A stretch of DNA of 64,000 nt from Phoebastria nigripes (taxonomy: Eukaryota > Chordata > Aves > Procellariiformes > Diomedeidae), in the NCBI GenBank assembly GCA_035582835.1, contig JAYKAV010003424.1:9274-73273 (forward strand), read 5' to 3'. The position numbers and the translations under genes were made by a program. Below are positions 10,951 through 22,104 of the stretch, piece after piece. Numbering within the stretch: position 1 is the stretch's first letter; every line of letters begins with the position of its first letter. The notes under the pieces are model-generated. The model was not told the DNA's origin, ran no database searches, and saw only the letters and a program-made list of their open reading frames with translations.

Positions 10951-13900
10951 CAAAATCCATTCAAAATATACTTTTGTTCTGATTTATGTTGGTCATATCT
11001 ATGTTCTTATAACTTCTAATGTAAGAAGTTCTGTTTTATGTTCTGCAGGCACAATCAAACTCCCATCTGCTAACATTCAGAGTTTCCTTTAAATCATGTC
11101 ACATAGCATTTCCGTTTCCTAAGCATCATAATAAATCCTTTTTAACTGTAATTTGGAGTTATTCTTTGAAAGATCTCTGCTCACATTTGCAATGAAATGC
11201 TAAGTTTTGAAACCACTGCCATTATATACTGGCCCATCATCTCGCATCTACCCTTGGAAACCATTCTTCCTCCTCCCATACTAGGTGCACAGCCACTGTC
11301 ACAGGTCTTATTTGTTTTCAACATGATCAACAAGCTAAAGAGGTTTAGTCTCATTTTTTTACCTCCTCTTGAGCTGTTTGGAGTGGATAGCAGAGCTCAA
11401 CTGTCAGCAAAATATAAATCATTTGGACAATTTTTGAATGTTCTGGTCAACTTGTACCATGACTCTCACCTGACTCTGTGTCATCTCACTAACTTTCCTT
11501 GGATATGGACAAACACTGTATGTCTTCATAACCTTTGGAGAAAGATTACCTGTCGAGTGATGCTCCTACCTTTCATGCCTGTAAAGGAATTGTACAGAAT
11601 CTTTCACTTTAAACATTTACTTAATTCTTCAAGAAGTTTTAAAGAGCAGCAACTGTAGCTATGGGATTGTCACTGTTATGTTTGGATTTTTTTTGATACC
11701 TGATGATGACTTCTCCAGGGACAGACCATTGTGAATGCTTTTCCTTTAGCACACTACTATCATATAAAAAGCTTACATCCTGCCTGTGTATTATTATAAT
11801 GTGGTGGTTATTAAAGCTGCTTTAGTGTTTCAGATCCAAGGCAGATTTTGTGACCTGNAGTTATTAGATTTTCCCTCATTTATAATAATGATGCAGTGTA
11901 ATTTTAGAAGGAAACAGCAAATAATCTATAACTGATATTTACAACAAGCAGTAACTATGTGAAAGAAGATACTGCATCACCTAAGGCATGGTCATAATCC
12001 ATGCTTTTCATCATTTGTACAATACTTGTATACAAGAGTGTACTGTTCTAAATCATGCTATACTTTCAATCTTGTAGTCCTGAGGGTCACACTGGAAAAG
12101 GCTTGTCAAATCTACAGGATTAGTATTTTACTATTCATCACCTGGATAGCTTAGACCACCAGAATACTAATATGCACTCTGCTAGACCAAATTTGGTAGA
12201 CACTCATAGACAATGTGATGAACATGAAAAGAGGAATCAGAACTGACAAGTAATGAACACCATAGCAAACAGCTGCAGCTGCTGAGTAGCAAACAGCCAA
12301 ATATAACAAAATAACATTCCGTATGCCACAAAACTCTTTCAAGAAGATTTGGGAGCTTAGTATCATCCCACTAAACCCAGTTACAAAGAAGTTTGATGAT
12401 GAAATGTCTTAATTGCTCCCACTGGGAATACATGGAATTGACCAGGTTTGTTACAGATGAGGCCCTTTTAGAAAGGAAGAAAAACAATCAGAGATTTTGC
12501 ACTGTACTGAGTAATTGCAGACTCTGCCTGGTTCTAATTCAGGAGTATGTCTGCTGCTGAATGAGCCATTTGTCTGAGCATTAACAGTCACATGAAGGGC
12601 ATGAAAGAGAAAACATACAAGTGATATCTTGCCCTGCAACCAGGACATTTATAATGCCTAGCATACTGATTTACTAAGCTGTGCCATATATTGTACTGGA
12701 AACATGTTTAATACTTCAGAGTGAGACATAGTTCTCTCTGGTCAGAGAGAAAAATCTGAATTTGCCTGGGAGTCATGAGAGTTGTGCATTATATTCACAA
12801 AATAGACAGCAACATATCACTATAAATTAATACAATATTTGCTAGCAGGCATTGGAGAGAACTGAAAACTGCATTGCCTTTGATAACTACCAGAAAGGAA
12901 TACAGCATTCCTCTTAAAGAAATTGGCTCACCAGTTTCAGTGAGCCAGGTTTGGAGCTTCCATCCATTTTAAATGGACTATAATCTCCAAATGTGTTTGA
13001 TTCTATCAGATCAAATCTCCATTGAAAGCTAATCCTAAACTACATTCTCTTTTCATTCCTATGGCTTTACTAGTTAATGAAACATCAGGGCATTCATCTG
13101 AGCAGTGACCTACAGTCATTTATACTGTAAAATTGTTAGCACATTTCCTGTTCTCTTTTGGATTGGGCCAGTTGATGTTTCTGGGCATTATCCAGGCATG
13201 GCTCAGGAGGAAGCATGTGCCAGGGACTGTCTCCAGTTGTCTATGTGGATGCAGACTCCCTGTTCTGCACAGTGAGAGTGTTCAACTGTGTGCACACAAG
13301 CCATTCTTGGTCTCAAGGCAAGATAATGGTCCTTAAATGTTTTATTTTATTAATGTAGACATAGTCTACGTGAACAAAGCCCATTTTTACCACATAAATT
13401 TCCACCATCAGGAGTAAAGTGCAGGCTGGGTAGCTTATTAATGTTGAGTATAATTTTCAAGTTAATGTTGATGTTTTCAGTCTTGAACTAACTGGAATCT
13501 CTATAGTAGAAGTAAAAGTATTTGCTCTTCCATGTACCTGCATCTCAGTGTTACTTGGGACTCTCATTTTTCAGTTCAACACTTCTCCTGTAGTGTCTCC
13601 ATCAGTGTTGCCTACCCAATCCTCTATTCCTTTCTCTACACATTGTCGGAAGATTAAGTTCTCCAACAAGTCATCAGACTTTTCAGGAACCTACTGCTGC
13701 ATACCATGTCTGGCTATTCACTATAATCATTATGAGAATTTGTAACACAACAGCTAAGCCTTTTTTGACTCCATATCTGTGTGTACTTGCCACTACGGTC
13801 CATACTGAACAAAACTGTTTTCTTCTGCCAAATAAAGCCCTGGTATACCTGTGCCATTGACTATTTGATACCACTGTCACTGTTGATACACAGAGGGAAA

Positions 13901-15334
13901 ATGAAAATAATAAATTGTTCTTACAGTTCTGAGGTATAAATGGTGGCATGGACCATGGTGTCCCATGGCAGTTCTTATAAGGCTGTTCCCTGGGGCAGTG
14001 GCTAATCTCAAGTACAGAGGCTGGTCTTCCCCAACAGATCTATGAAAAATATAACAGAACTTTTACAAGCCTGTCATTCCCCAGTACACAGTCTTAGCAA
14101 GCAATGGCCTGAGAGTCATGCAATCTGGGATACGTGGTTTATGGTACCATCATCAGAAAGTCAGTTCTAGTGGGCTCTTCTTAATTTGCTGGTGCTCCTT
14201 TCAAATATGATTGCCTACCCATGTGTGAACTGGTTCGCAGAGGTATTAACAAGCAATCCAGAAATGTGCAAATCCAACATTAAATGATCAAAATTGAGAA
14301 ACTTCCAATTACCTTAGAATATTAAAGGCAGTTTAACATTAATATGTCCAGCTGTTGTGGAAATCAACAAAAAAATCCCAGTAAATACCATTTTCCTTTG
14401 AAAAGCTATCCCACTGTGAAGAGAAGCCAAAGTCCAGTTCATTTAATCCCCATCTATATTTTCATAAATTGACAGTATCAGAGTGGGGTTTTTTTACCAT
14501 GCTGTCTGCAAAGTTCTCTGTGTTCTCATAAGATCAGAAAAACTTATTCCCTATAGTCACAGCAAAGTGAAATTTTGTAAGTTACAATGAGCTCTACTTG
14601 ACAGTGAATCCTGGGCTTGATGGTATTCTAGCTGCATTATCTTGTCATGACTCATTCAGTAAGAAAATATTCATGCCATATTTCTTTTGAGCTATTTTTG
14701 AATACATTTTTTCTTCACTATACTTTTATGTTCCTAAGAGAGAGAGAGAGAGAGAGAGAGATAACTGTATTTAATCTTACTATGTTCCTTCCTTGCCATT
14801 TGAACTTGCTGTCATCCCAAATATTTTAGCAAACACAGAAGTGCTGGTGCTGGCTAATTCTATACTCGATGCATTACTTTCAACACGACAATTCTGTTAA
14901 TTGTTAAATTCTAAAAACTTTTTAAATTAGCTTATCCTTACTGTTTTTGCAGTTCTACCTGAATGACTAGTTTTCACAGTGACTATGACAATATCTACAT
15001 CTAAAAGGCTGTATGTTTTGTGCTCAATGATCATCCTACTAGTGAGATTCCTTAAGTTCAGGAAATTTATCTTCCCAGTGTGAGGTAAGATCCATCTCTA
15101 TAGTACTTAGATATTGCTTGCAGTAAACATTTATTTCAACTTGCTCTCCTGATAATATAAGAACTACTGTAAATGTATATATTTCAATAATCCAAATTCA
15201 ATATATATTCATAACTGTATAAATACTGTGTGCTTTTTGAAGTTTGTGTGTCTGCATGAGAGAGAAAAAAAAAAAGGAAAGAGAATGAGCACAAGTGGCA
15301 AACTACAGCTTACATGATCATTTAAATAGTACAA
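10951..15334. other. 4.4 kb of unique DNA
   Basis: Nothing recognised apart from a dinucleotide run at 14737. It holds the longest open frame outside repeats (11197-11658, plus, 153 codons), which is about what chance yields in 64 kb and has no recognisable domain. Confidence 0.45.
14737..14761. repeat. (AG)n microsatellite
   Basis: Twelve perfect AG units. Confidence 0.95.
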
Positions 15335-15404
15335 AAATGTGAACCAGTGGCTAGAAGACTTGATTGGAATTTAGGAAACCCAGGCATCACTCCCAGTTTA
15401 TGTC
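15335..15404 (+). mobile_element. Ancient MIR-like SINE, left part (split)
   Basis: The stretch around 15335-15404 reads like the first half of a MIR/CORE-type SINE (GGAATTTAGGAAACCCAGGC near 15366) and continues after the LTR element with the TGTGACCTT core at about 17994. Identification is by remembered consensus and is moderate. Confidence 0.48.
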
Positions 15405-15980
15405 TGTCCTGGTTTCAGCTGGGATAGAGTTAATTTTCTTCCTAGTAGTTGGTACAGTGCTATGTTTTGTATTTAGTATGAGAAGAATGTTGATAACACA
15501 CTGATGTTTTAGTTGTTGCTAAGTAGTGCTTACACTAGTCAAGGACTTTTCAGGTTCCCATGCTCTGCCAGGTGCACAAGAAGCTGGGAGGGAGCACAGT
15601 CAGGACAGCTAACTTAGCTGTCCAATGGGGTATTCCATACCATATGATGTCATGCTCAGTATATAAAGCTGGGGGAAGAAGAAGGAAGGGGGGACGTTCG
15701 GAGTGATGGCATTTGTCTTCCCAAGTAACCGTTAAGCGTGGTAGAGCCCTGCTTTCCTGGAGATGGCTGAACACCTGCCTGCCGATGGGAGGTAGTGAAT
15801 GAATTCCTTGGTTTGCTTTGCTTGCGTGCACGGCTTTTGCTTTACCTGTTAAACTGTCTTTACCTCAACCTATGAGTTTTCTCACTTTTACCCTTCCGAT
15901 TCTCTCCCCCATCCCACCGTGGGGGGAGTGAGCGAGCAGCTGTGTGGTGCTTAGTTGCTGGCTGGGGTTAAACCACGACA
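15405..15980 (+). repeat. 5' LTR
   Basis: 576 bp with termini TGTCC...CGACA. It carries CCAAT (15622-15626), a CRE-like site decayed to TGATGTCA (15645-15652), TATAAA (15662-15667) and a GTTAAA in place of the ATTAAA signal of the 3' LTR. By eye it differs from the 3' LTR at a few dozen positions, so the insertion is not recent. Confidence 0.9.
15622..15667 (+). promoter_or_regulatory. LTR promoter: CCAAT, CRE-like site, TATA box
   Basis: CCAAT, then TGATGTCA, then TATAAA within 46 bp. The CRE variant differs from TGACGTCA in sister LTRs by one C-to-T change at a CpG, the expected decay of a methylated site. Confidence 0.6.
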
Positions 15981-15988
15981 GTCCTTTT

Positions 15989-16006
15989 TGGCGCCCAGTC
16001 TGGGGC
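15989..16006 (+). other. Primer-binding-site-like motif
   Basis: TGGCGCCCAGTCTGGGGC begins 8 bp after the 5' LTR. It matches the PBS for tRNA-Lys(1,2), as known from betaretroviruses and lentiviruses, at 15 of 18 positions by my reading. This places the start of minus-strand synthesis here and supports a retroviral origin. Confidence 0.6.
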
Positions 16007-16145
16007 ACGAAGGGTTCGAGATAACGACAGATTTGACTGGAATGTGCTAGATTGAATTTATAGCTGTTATTGCTGTTTAGCTATTAATTGGCAGGCTCCT
16101 GTGCTTGCCATGGGGCTTGCTTGCCTTACTGTACATTAGAGTCTC

Positions 16146-16343
16146 GTGCTCGTTAGTGGCTGCTTTTTGCTTTTGCTGCTTGCTGTATTGCTGTACTGCT
16201 CATCATCTTACTGTGCTGTGCCTGGGAACATTTTGATAACAGCGATGGCCATGCGCCTGGGCTGGCAGATGGCCAAGGGCATTGCTGCTGTTTCTGTGCT
16301 GCTGTACTGGACAGGCTGGAACTCCACTGTGAACTCAAGTTGA
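16146..16343 (+). other. Hydrophobic open stretch without ATG start
   Basis: 65 codons open from a GTG. The first part is very hydrophobic (GCFLLLLLAVLLYC), resembling a signal peptide, and a second apolar segment follows (GIAAVSVLLYW). The run is encoded by CTG/TTG-rich DNA and could be a simple-sequence by-product. There is no ATG until after the hydrophobic part, and an in-frame TAG lies at 16137. I do not call it a gene. Confidence 0.25.
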
Positions 16344-16344
16344 A

Positions 16345-16920
16345 GGGACTGTGACCCATGGATGAGTCCACGCAGGAGCAGGACACCCCGAAGCGTCTGT
16401 GGCTGTGGATAAGCCCATGCCCAAGCAGGTACATCTCGAAGCGTCTGTGGCCATGATTATGTCCGTGCCGCAGCAGATATACCTCTGAAGGGATTGTGGC
16501 CCAAGGATAAGTCCACACTGGAGAAGGTGCACCTTGAAGCATCTGTTGGCTGTGGATAAGTCCATACTGCAGCAGGTAAACCTTGAAGCATCAGTGACTG
16601 TGCATGAGGTCATGCTGGAGCACCTCAAAGCGTGTGGCCGTGGATAAGCCCATGGCAGGGGAGGTACACCTATGGAGGGACTGCAGCCATGGGTAAGGCC
16701 ATGCTGGAGCAGGTTTACTTCTGAAGGGACTGTGGCTGTGGGTAAGGCCACGCTGGAGCCGGTGCACNTCAAAGCNACTGTGGCTGTGGNTAAGTNTATG
16801 CCGCAGCAGGTTTACCCCTGGAGAGACTGTGGCTCATAGATAAGGCTCCAGTTGGAGCAGGTACACCCCTAAGGGACTGCAGTCTGTGGATAAATCCAAG
16901 CCAGAGCAGGGGCAAGGGGA
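16345..16920 (+). repeat. Internal minisatellite, about 12 units of 48-49 bp
   Basis: Imperfect tandem copies start near 16345, 16393, 16441, 16490, 16539, 16588, 16630, 16677, 16726, 16774, 16823 and 16873. Each unit has a GACTGTGGCTGTGGATAAG-like head, a middle GCTGGAGCAGGT-like part and a tail resembling TACACCTCTGAA. Unit length varies from 42 to 50 bp, mostly 48 or 49, so no single reading frame runs through it. Long open frames on the minus strand are shadows of this array. It lies inside the LTR element, downstream of the PBS. Confidence 0.85.
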
Positions 16921-17404
16921 GGAGTTAATTGCAATGTTAAACTCTATAGTCTGGTCCAAAGCAACCAGGGGTGGAGATTGTAATGGATATACCTTTAAAT
17001 TGTTGTAACCCATGATTTGAGTTGCATGTTATGGGAATTACTATAGCAGGGACCACCTGACCCAATGGAGGACAAGCCTTACAAGAAGCAGTGCAAGTGC
17101 AGCAGTGACCCGACCTGAGCTGACTTTGGCGCCCAATAACTCCACGCAACACACCACCTCTCCTGACCTGAGTGACCACCATAACAGATNGAGCCCAAAG
17201 TCATGGACTAAATGGACTCAATGGACATTTTGTGGAGATTTATGGACATTTTACAGACATTTCACAGGGGTGGTCCATAGGCTAAGGGAATGATATCTGC
17301 ATATTATATCAAAGGATGGGAAGTGGGATGGTGGTTAATGAGAATGTATCGGATAGTGTGGGACCTGAGCATGACGTAAATGGTATGGAATAAGGGGTGG
17401 ATAC
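16921..17404 (+). other. 3' internal region of the LTR element
   Basis: About 480 bp with no viral protein motif. A second TTGGCGCCCA-type motif occurs near 17128, echoing the PBS. A short near-tandem block (ATGGACATTTT and ACAGACATTT) lies near 17210-17260. The last bases before the 3' LTR (AAGGGGTGGA) could serve as a weak polypurine tract. Confidence 0.55.
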
Positions 17405-17977
17405 TGTCCTGGTTTCAGCTGGGATAGAGTTAATTTTCTTCCTAGTAGTTGGTACAGTGCTATGTTTTGTATTTAGTATGAGAAGAATGTTGATAACACA
17501 CTGATGTTTTTAGTTGTTGCTAAGTAGTCTACTAGTCAAGGACTTTTCAGCTTCCCATGCTCTGCCAGGTGCACAAGNAGCTNGGAGGGANCATAGCCAG
17601 GACAGCTNGCCCAACTGGCCAATGGGGTATTCCATACCATGTGACNNCATGCTCAGTATATAAAGCTGGGGGAAGAAGAAGGACAGGGGGGACGTTCGGA
17701 GTGATGGCGTTTGTCTTCCCAAGTAACCGTTACGCGTGATGGAGCCCTGCTTTCCTGGAGATGGCCGAACACCTGCCTGCCGATGGGAAGTAGTGAAGGA
17801 ATTCCTTGTTTTGCTTTGCTTGCGTGCGTGGCTTTTGCTTTACCTATTAAACTGTCTTTATCTCAACCCATGAGTTTTCTCACTTTTACCCTTCCGATTC
17901 TCTCCCCTATCCCACTGTGTCGGGAGTGAGCGAGCTGCTGTGTGGTGCTTAGTTGCTGGCTGGGGTTAAACCACAAC
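17405..17977 (+). repeat. 3' LTR
   Basis: 573 bp, same orientation and family as the 5' LTR. CCAAT at 17619-17623, TATAAA at 17659-17664 and ATTAAA at 17846-17851 (probable polyadenylation signal) are present. The CRE position is masked by two N bases. It ends CCACAAC, one base short of the canonical ACA. Confidence 0.9.
17846..17851 (+). terminator. Polyadenylation signal ATTAAA in 3' LTR
   Basis: ATTAAA about 190 bp after the TATA box, in the position expected for the R region. A functional role is inferred from position only. Confidence 0.45.
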
Positions 17978-18140
17978 GTCAGTGACTCATCATGTGACCT
18001 TCAACAGCCCAAGTGGATAGCAATCCACTAAGTTTGAAAAGTTGGTCTTAACCCTTACGCACTGCTGCATCCCTATCTTCAAAATAAAAATAATGATACC
18101 TCACAAAAAGAATACCTTGCTATTCATAGGTGAAACACAT
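17978..18140 (+). mobile_element. Ancient MIR-like SINE, right part (split)
   Basis: Resumes the SINE broken at 15404: AGTGACTCATCATGTGACCT (17981) matches the CORE segment, and CAAAATAAAAATAATGATAC near 18081 matches the usual AAAATGGGGATAATAATA-like part. A short insertion separates these parts. Confidence 0.5.
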
Positions 18141-18426
18141 GAATCTCTTCATAGTTAGTTGCTGTTCCTTTGTCATTCTCCTTACCTATGTGAAAAGTAA
18201 AATGCCGTTTTCAGCTTGCGTGCATTAGAACCAGATCCATCAACTTGNAGTGAAAGAATTGCCTGGCTTGGAGAGGTTTCTGTCTATTCTAAAACAATTA
18301 ATCTCATCTTTACATGAATGGTTTTTTTCTTCCTGAACTGTTCTAGAAGTAGAATTTAATTCTCTCTTCTTCCACTGAATGTCTTAAACCTCCAGTGCCT
18401 TCATTGGTGGTCTAGCCAAACCTGGT

Positions 18427-18499
18427 TTCTTTGTGTACACGGGCACAGCTGCAGCAAGGATAGTGGAGAGTCTCTATCTGTGCCCGTGTACACGGAGGA
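18427..18499 (+). repeat. Long perfect hairpin
   Basis: Arms 18433-18448 (GTGTACACGGGCACAG) and 18478-18493 are perfect reverse complements of 16 bp with a 29-nt loop. As RNA from the plus strand, six more pairs, three of them G-U, extend the stem to 22 bp (18427 to 18499). Structure is seen directly; any role as a precursor RNA is speculation. Confidence 0.85.
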
Positions 18500-18656
18500 C
18501 CTCAACTAGTGCCTGCTGAGGGCACTAATAAACTGTGACGTCCCTTACCAACCTCCCTTGGGGTGTCCCCCTATCCCTTGCCCATGGGCTCTGGAGCCTC
18601 ATTTCAGCTCAGCCCAGGGCCCTCGGTCCTTGCCTGAGCTATGTTGTAGGGGGATA

Positions 18657-18689
18657 TGTGTGTGTGTGTGCGTGTGTGTGTATGTGTGT
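18657..18689. repeat. (TG)n microsatellite
   Basis: TG units interrupted by CG and TA. Confidence 0.9.
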
Positions 18690-18950
18690 CTTGTCTCATC
18701 TCCTGATGTTCCTGGCTGCACTTGCTGCAGAGAACCAGATGTGACTCATTACCTTGCCTTGTCTGACAGTCACTGGGCTGTCAGTGGAGCCTGCTACTGT
18801 CAACAACAAAGCCCTGTTCAGGTCCTCTGGGCAGTCACTGCCCTGCCTGTGCTGTGGTCATTCTCCATTCTGTCTCATTTTTCCTGTGGAAGCAGCCCTG
18901 CTCTTGCTGTTCATGAAACTTCTAAATTGATTTCAAGGGCATGCTACTGA

Positions 18951-21900
18951 AGTTGAGAGATGCTGGCTTAATTTTCCATGGAGAGGGCAAGAAATTCTAT
19001 GTATGGGATTTCAGGTGCCTAAGTAGGCATCTAGAGTCCTTGGAGATGCTCCGGGCTGTCTGAGCCATTCACATACCTCTGTCAAGTATTTCACAGGCTT
19101 TATAGGAGATGTATACCCTGCTGGAGCAGTAGCTGAGGAGCTGGTGGGATAACTCAAATGGCAAAAGACACTTATATTTAAGCAACTGAATCCCAGGGTA
19201 TGTCTCTCACTTTCAGGTCAGAGGCTCTAATCTACTGCCTTTGCAAAAATGGAGAGACAGCTTAGTTCATCAAAGGAACAGCATAGATGCCTACTTCAGA
19301 GGATTCAGAGCTGTGAATCCTCTCTCAGCAGAGGCATAAAAGTACTAGAACTTAGTGATTGAAAGTATGTCCTTGTCTTCAGCATTTTTCTATTATTTTT
19401 CTTTGTTATCCCTAAAGAGAGCTTGGAGAATGATCATTTAGACTCCAAGATCATTCTCCATGGCTTACTTCTCACTGGACTGTACACAGACACTTAAATT
19501 ATCATGTGCACTGTAGAGGAGAGATGAATCAGCAAGTCAGCCCTTCTGGATCTTCCCACAGCATACGTCATGTTTCATTCTCACTAACTTTTCCTCTTTC
19601 AAGTAATTTAACAGACTCAAAGTATGTGATTTAGACACTCTTATTGCATAGAGGTACATAGCTATAGAAGATACCTTCTGGGGGAGTGAAGTCCCATGTT
19701 TGTGAGGTACTTCTTAGTGTTTGGTCTCTCCCACTTTGCATTGGGTTTTACATTGTATTTCAGAAAAACAAAAGATTATTAAAATCCTCCAGGGTCATCA
19801 ACTCTGGTCCTTTGCTGTCACAGAAAACTAGATTGGTCCCTTTCATAGGATGAGGAAGGTCTATATAAATGCTATTTCAGATTTTTCTATGGTTTTCTTG
19901 GTTTTGTTTTATTTTTAAATCTTATGGCTCCTGGCAGGGTTCAAGCATATGATTCAAAACTTCTCATTTCCACCTTCCATTTCAGTTTATATTAATTCTT
20001 CTTTGGTCTCCTTTAGTCTTCCAGCCACACTAACACTCTTTTCCCTTGCAGTTTATTTCCGCTATGTATTTGTATAATAATACTATTTCTAGCCTTTGCT
20101 GAAGGAAACTAGGCAAGCTGACCTCTCCTAGGACATAACTCCTCAAAGAGCTCTTCTTCCGAGCAGCCCCCAACCAGAATTTGTACTCAAGAATTGAGCT
20201 GTGCTAAGTCACATTGTTCCACAGAAGGTATGCTCTTTCCACACCACAAACAAATCATACATGGCTCGGAGGCACTCATTCTCTCATAGCTATTACCCTG
20301 AAAGTGCTTGCAGTATCTGTAGTGTCCAGACCCACCTCTATGGCATATTACTAATTAAGATCATTTTGCTGTCTTGTACAAAATTAACGTACCCAGCACT
20401 AAAATCAGTGAGTTTTGTTTTAGTAACATCAAAATAAAATACAGTGTATTTCTCCCATGACCCTTTACTCTTTTGAAGATAGTGCTTTCACTGTTCATTG
20501 TTAAGTACCTCTAAGTTCCATTTTCTAGACTAAATTGTGATTAAGACTTTTTCTAATACTAGAAATGCAATTGCCTGTAAATTACAATGCTACATAGGCT
20601 ACTGCTACAGCTACTGTTGTCCAAAGAAGTGGTGACCAGTATCTATTTAAAAGCATTAAAATAAAACTGTAAGTTATATTTATTCAGTTTCTCAGTGATT
20701 TTTCCATATTTAAATAGAAAATGTATCTGAATTCATCAACCTCTGATGAAGATATTAAAAAGCCAGAATGAGAAGCACCATTTTCAGAATTTGATAAGTT
20801 GCACAAAGATTTTCAATTTATNTCGAGAATCAGACTAGATGTGAGTTTGCACATACTTGTACTTTTTACAGTGATATTTTTATTTTCTTGAAAATTTTAT
20901 TCTTTGATTTTATGATTCATATTTTGATTCATATTTTGATTATCTAACCAAATACTTCTTCAGATAAAGTAATGTAGTCCATTTGGTTATTTCTGAGAAA
21001 ATCTAGCGTTAGTGAGAAGAGACAATGGGAGGAACAGAAATTCCATGCTTACAGTTACATGCATGTAAGACAGTCATTGAATTAAGCAATGACTTATTAA
21101 AACTTAAGCATTAATAGAGTGTTAAAATAAATGTGAGAGAACAGAAAACACTGTTGTAAGGAAGGATAAGCAGCTAACAGAATGAAGACAGTTGCTTACC
21201 GCTGTGGTATCAAAACCTATAAAAAAAAAAATTACTCTAGAAACTATGTGTGTGAATATATTTAATGATTAAAATGTCTCAAATGAAACTGGACATGGTA
21301 CTTTCATATTTCTTACTTGTACAATACAGAGACTCATTAAGTCATTGCTGTGTTGAAATTTCTATGCAAATGTCCTTGGCATGGGGAATCCTTGCTGAGT
21401 CTATCTATGAAGAAAACATGCAAGAGAAGTGTANTGGGGAGTAAATATCTGGGCTATACCACTGCAACTGGATGTATATTAATGAGCTTTTGCAAGAAAT
21501 GATTTCTCATCCATAATGACATGACAAGATCAAAGGGCCCAATAAAGGATTACCCCTGGAAACCTGCAGTTGTNTTATTTCATATGTGAACCTATACTAC
21601 AGAAACAGATCTTTTCCAAGAAATCCTTGGCTTTCTGTACAGCCCCTGTGGTCTTGGAATGGAATTTGTGATATTTTCCAGCAAAATATTTCACATTCTG
21701 CCTTCACAATAACATGGCTAGAAAATTTCTGTATGAATGGATACTCATGAAAGTTTATGATATAAAATTTCCATTGATCATTTTAAAAGCATGAAAAAAT
21801 AAAACTATCTTAGATTAACAATTCTCAGTTGAATGCCAATGTTTCTACTGTGTTTTCTTCCTTAAAAATTTTGTATATTTATTTCCCAACTTTATTGAAA

Positions 21901-22041
21901 TTGTGTGGGTTGGTGCAGTGTTTTTTCTTGCTATGCTCTAGCATATATTTCTTTTCTTCTGAAGATGTTTTTTGCCTTTTGTTTTGAAAAGTTATTTTAG
22001 TTTAATTAGTAGGTTCAAGCTCTTGGACTTGGATTAGTATC
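18951..22041. other. 3.1 kb of unique or unrecognised DNA
   Basis: No gene seen. The part 19000-19340 is slightly GC-richer and has a GGTGCCTAAGTAGGCATCTA-like motif that recalls old amniote repeats, without firm identification. A small 12-bp hairpin occurs at 19424-19460. Confidence 0.4.
19424..19460. repeat. Short perfect hairpin
   Basis: TGGAGAATGATC and its exact reverse complement are separated by 13 nt. Confidence 0.8.
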
Positions 22042-22071
22042 TTTTTTTCTCTTTTTTTTTTTTTTTTTTTN

Positions 22072-22101
<30 letters not shown>
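22042..22101. repeat. Poly(T) tract
   Basis: About 60 bp of nearly pure T with C and N interruptions. No sign of a processed pseudogene next to it. Confidence 0.9.

Positions 22102-22104
<3 letters not shown>

Larger units (their letters stand above)
15405..17977 (+). mobile_element. Two-LTR retrotransposon of about 2.57 kb without gag or pol
   Basis: Two direct LTRs (15405-15980 and 17405-17977) flank about 1.42 kb of internal DNA. The internal part has a primer-binding-site-like motif directly after the 5' LTR, a CTG-rich hydrophobic open stretch (16146-16343), about 12 tandem copies of a 48-49 bp unit (16345-16920), and a 3' part ending in a purine-rich stretch before the 3' LTR. No capsid, protease, reverse transcriptase, integrase or envelope motif is visible, so any spread must have used proteins from a related element. 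The element interrupts a MIR-like SINE. The target duplication is blurred: GTC lies on both outer sides and the terminal A of the 3' LTR seems lost. Confidence 0.85.
18421..18950 (+). repeat. GC-richer block, possibly an LTR remnant
   Basis: Base composition shifts to GC-rich compared with the AT-rich flanks. It contains a long hairpin (18427-18499), AATAAA at about 18528, and a TG microsatellite. The composition, AATAAA and structure fit an old LTR or other retroelement remnant, but I recognise no family. Low confidence. Confidence 0.3.

Noticed and set aside
11197..11658. 153-codon open frame, plus strand, outside repeats
   Set aside because: A frame of this length is expected about once in 64 kb of six-frame sequence. 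It is Leu/Phe-rich, has no recognisable domain and no clear splice or promoter context.
16153..16772. Long minus-strand open frames (129 and 145 codons)
   Set aside because: They are shadows of the 48-49 bp tandem array and change frame with unit length.
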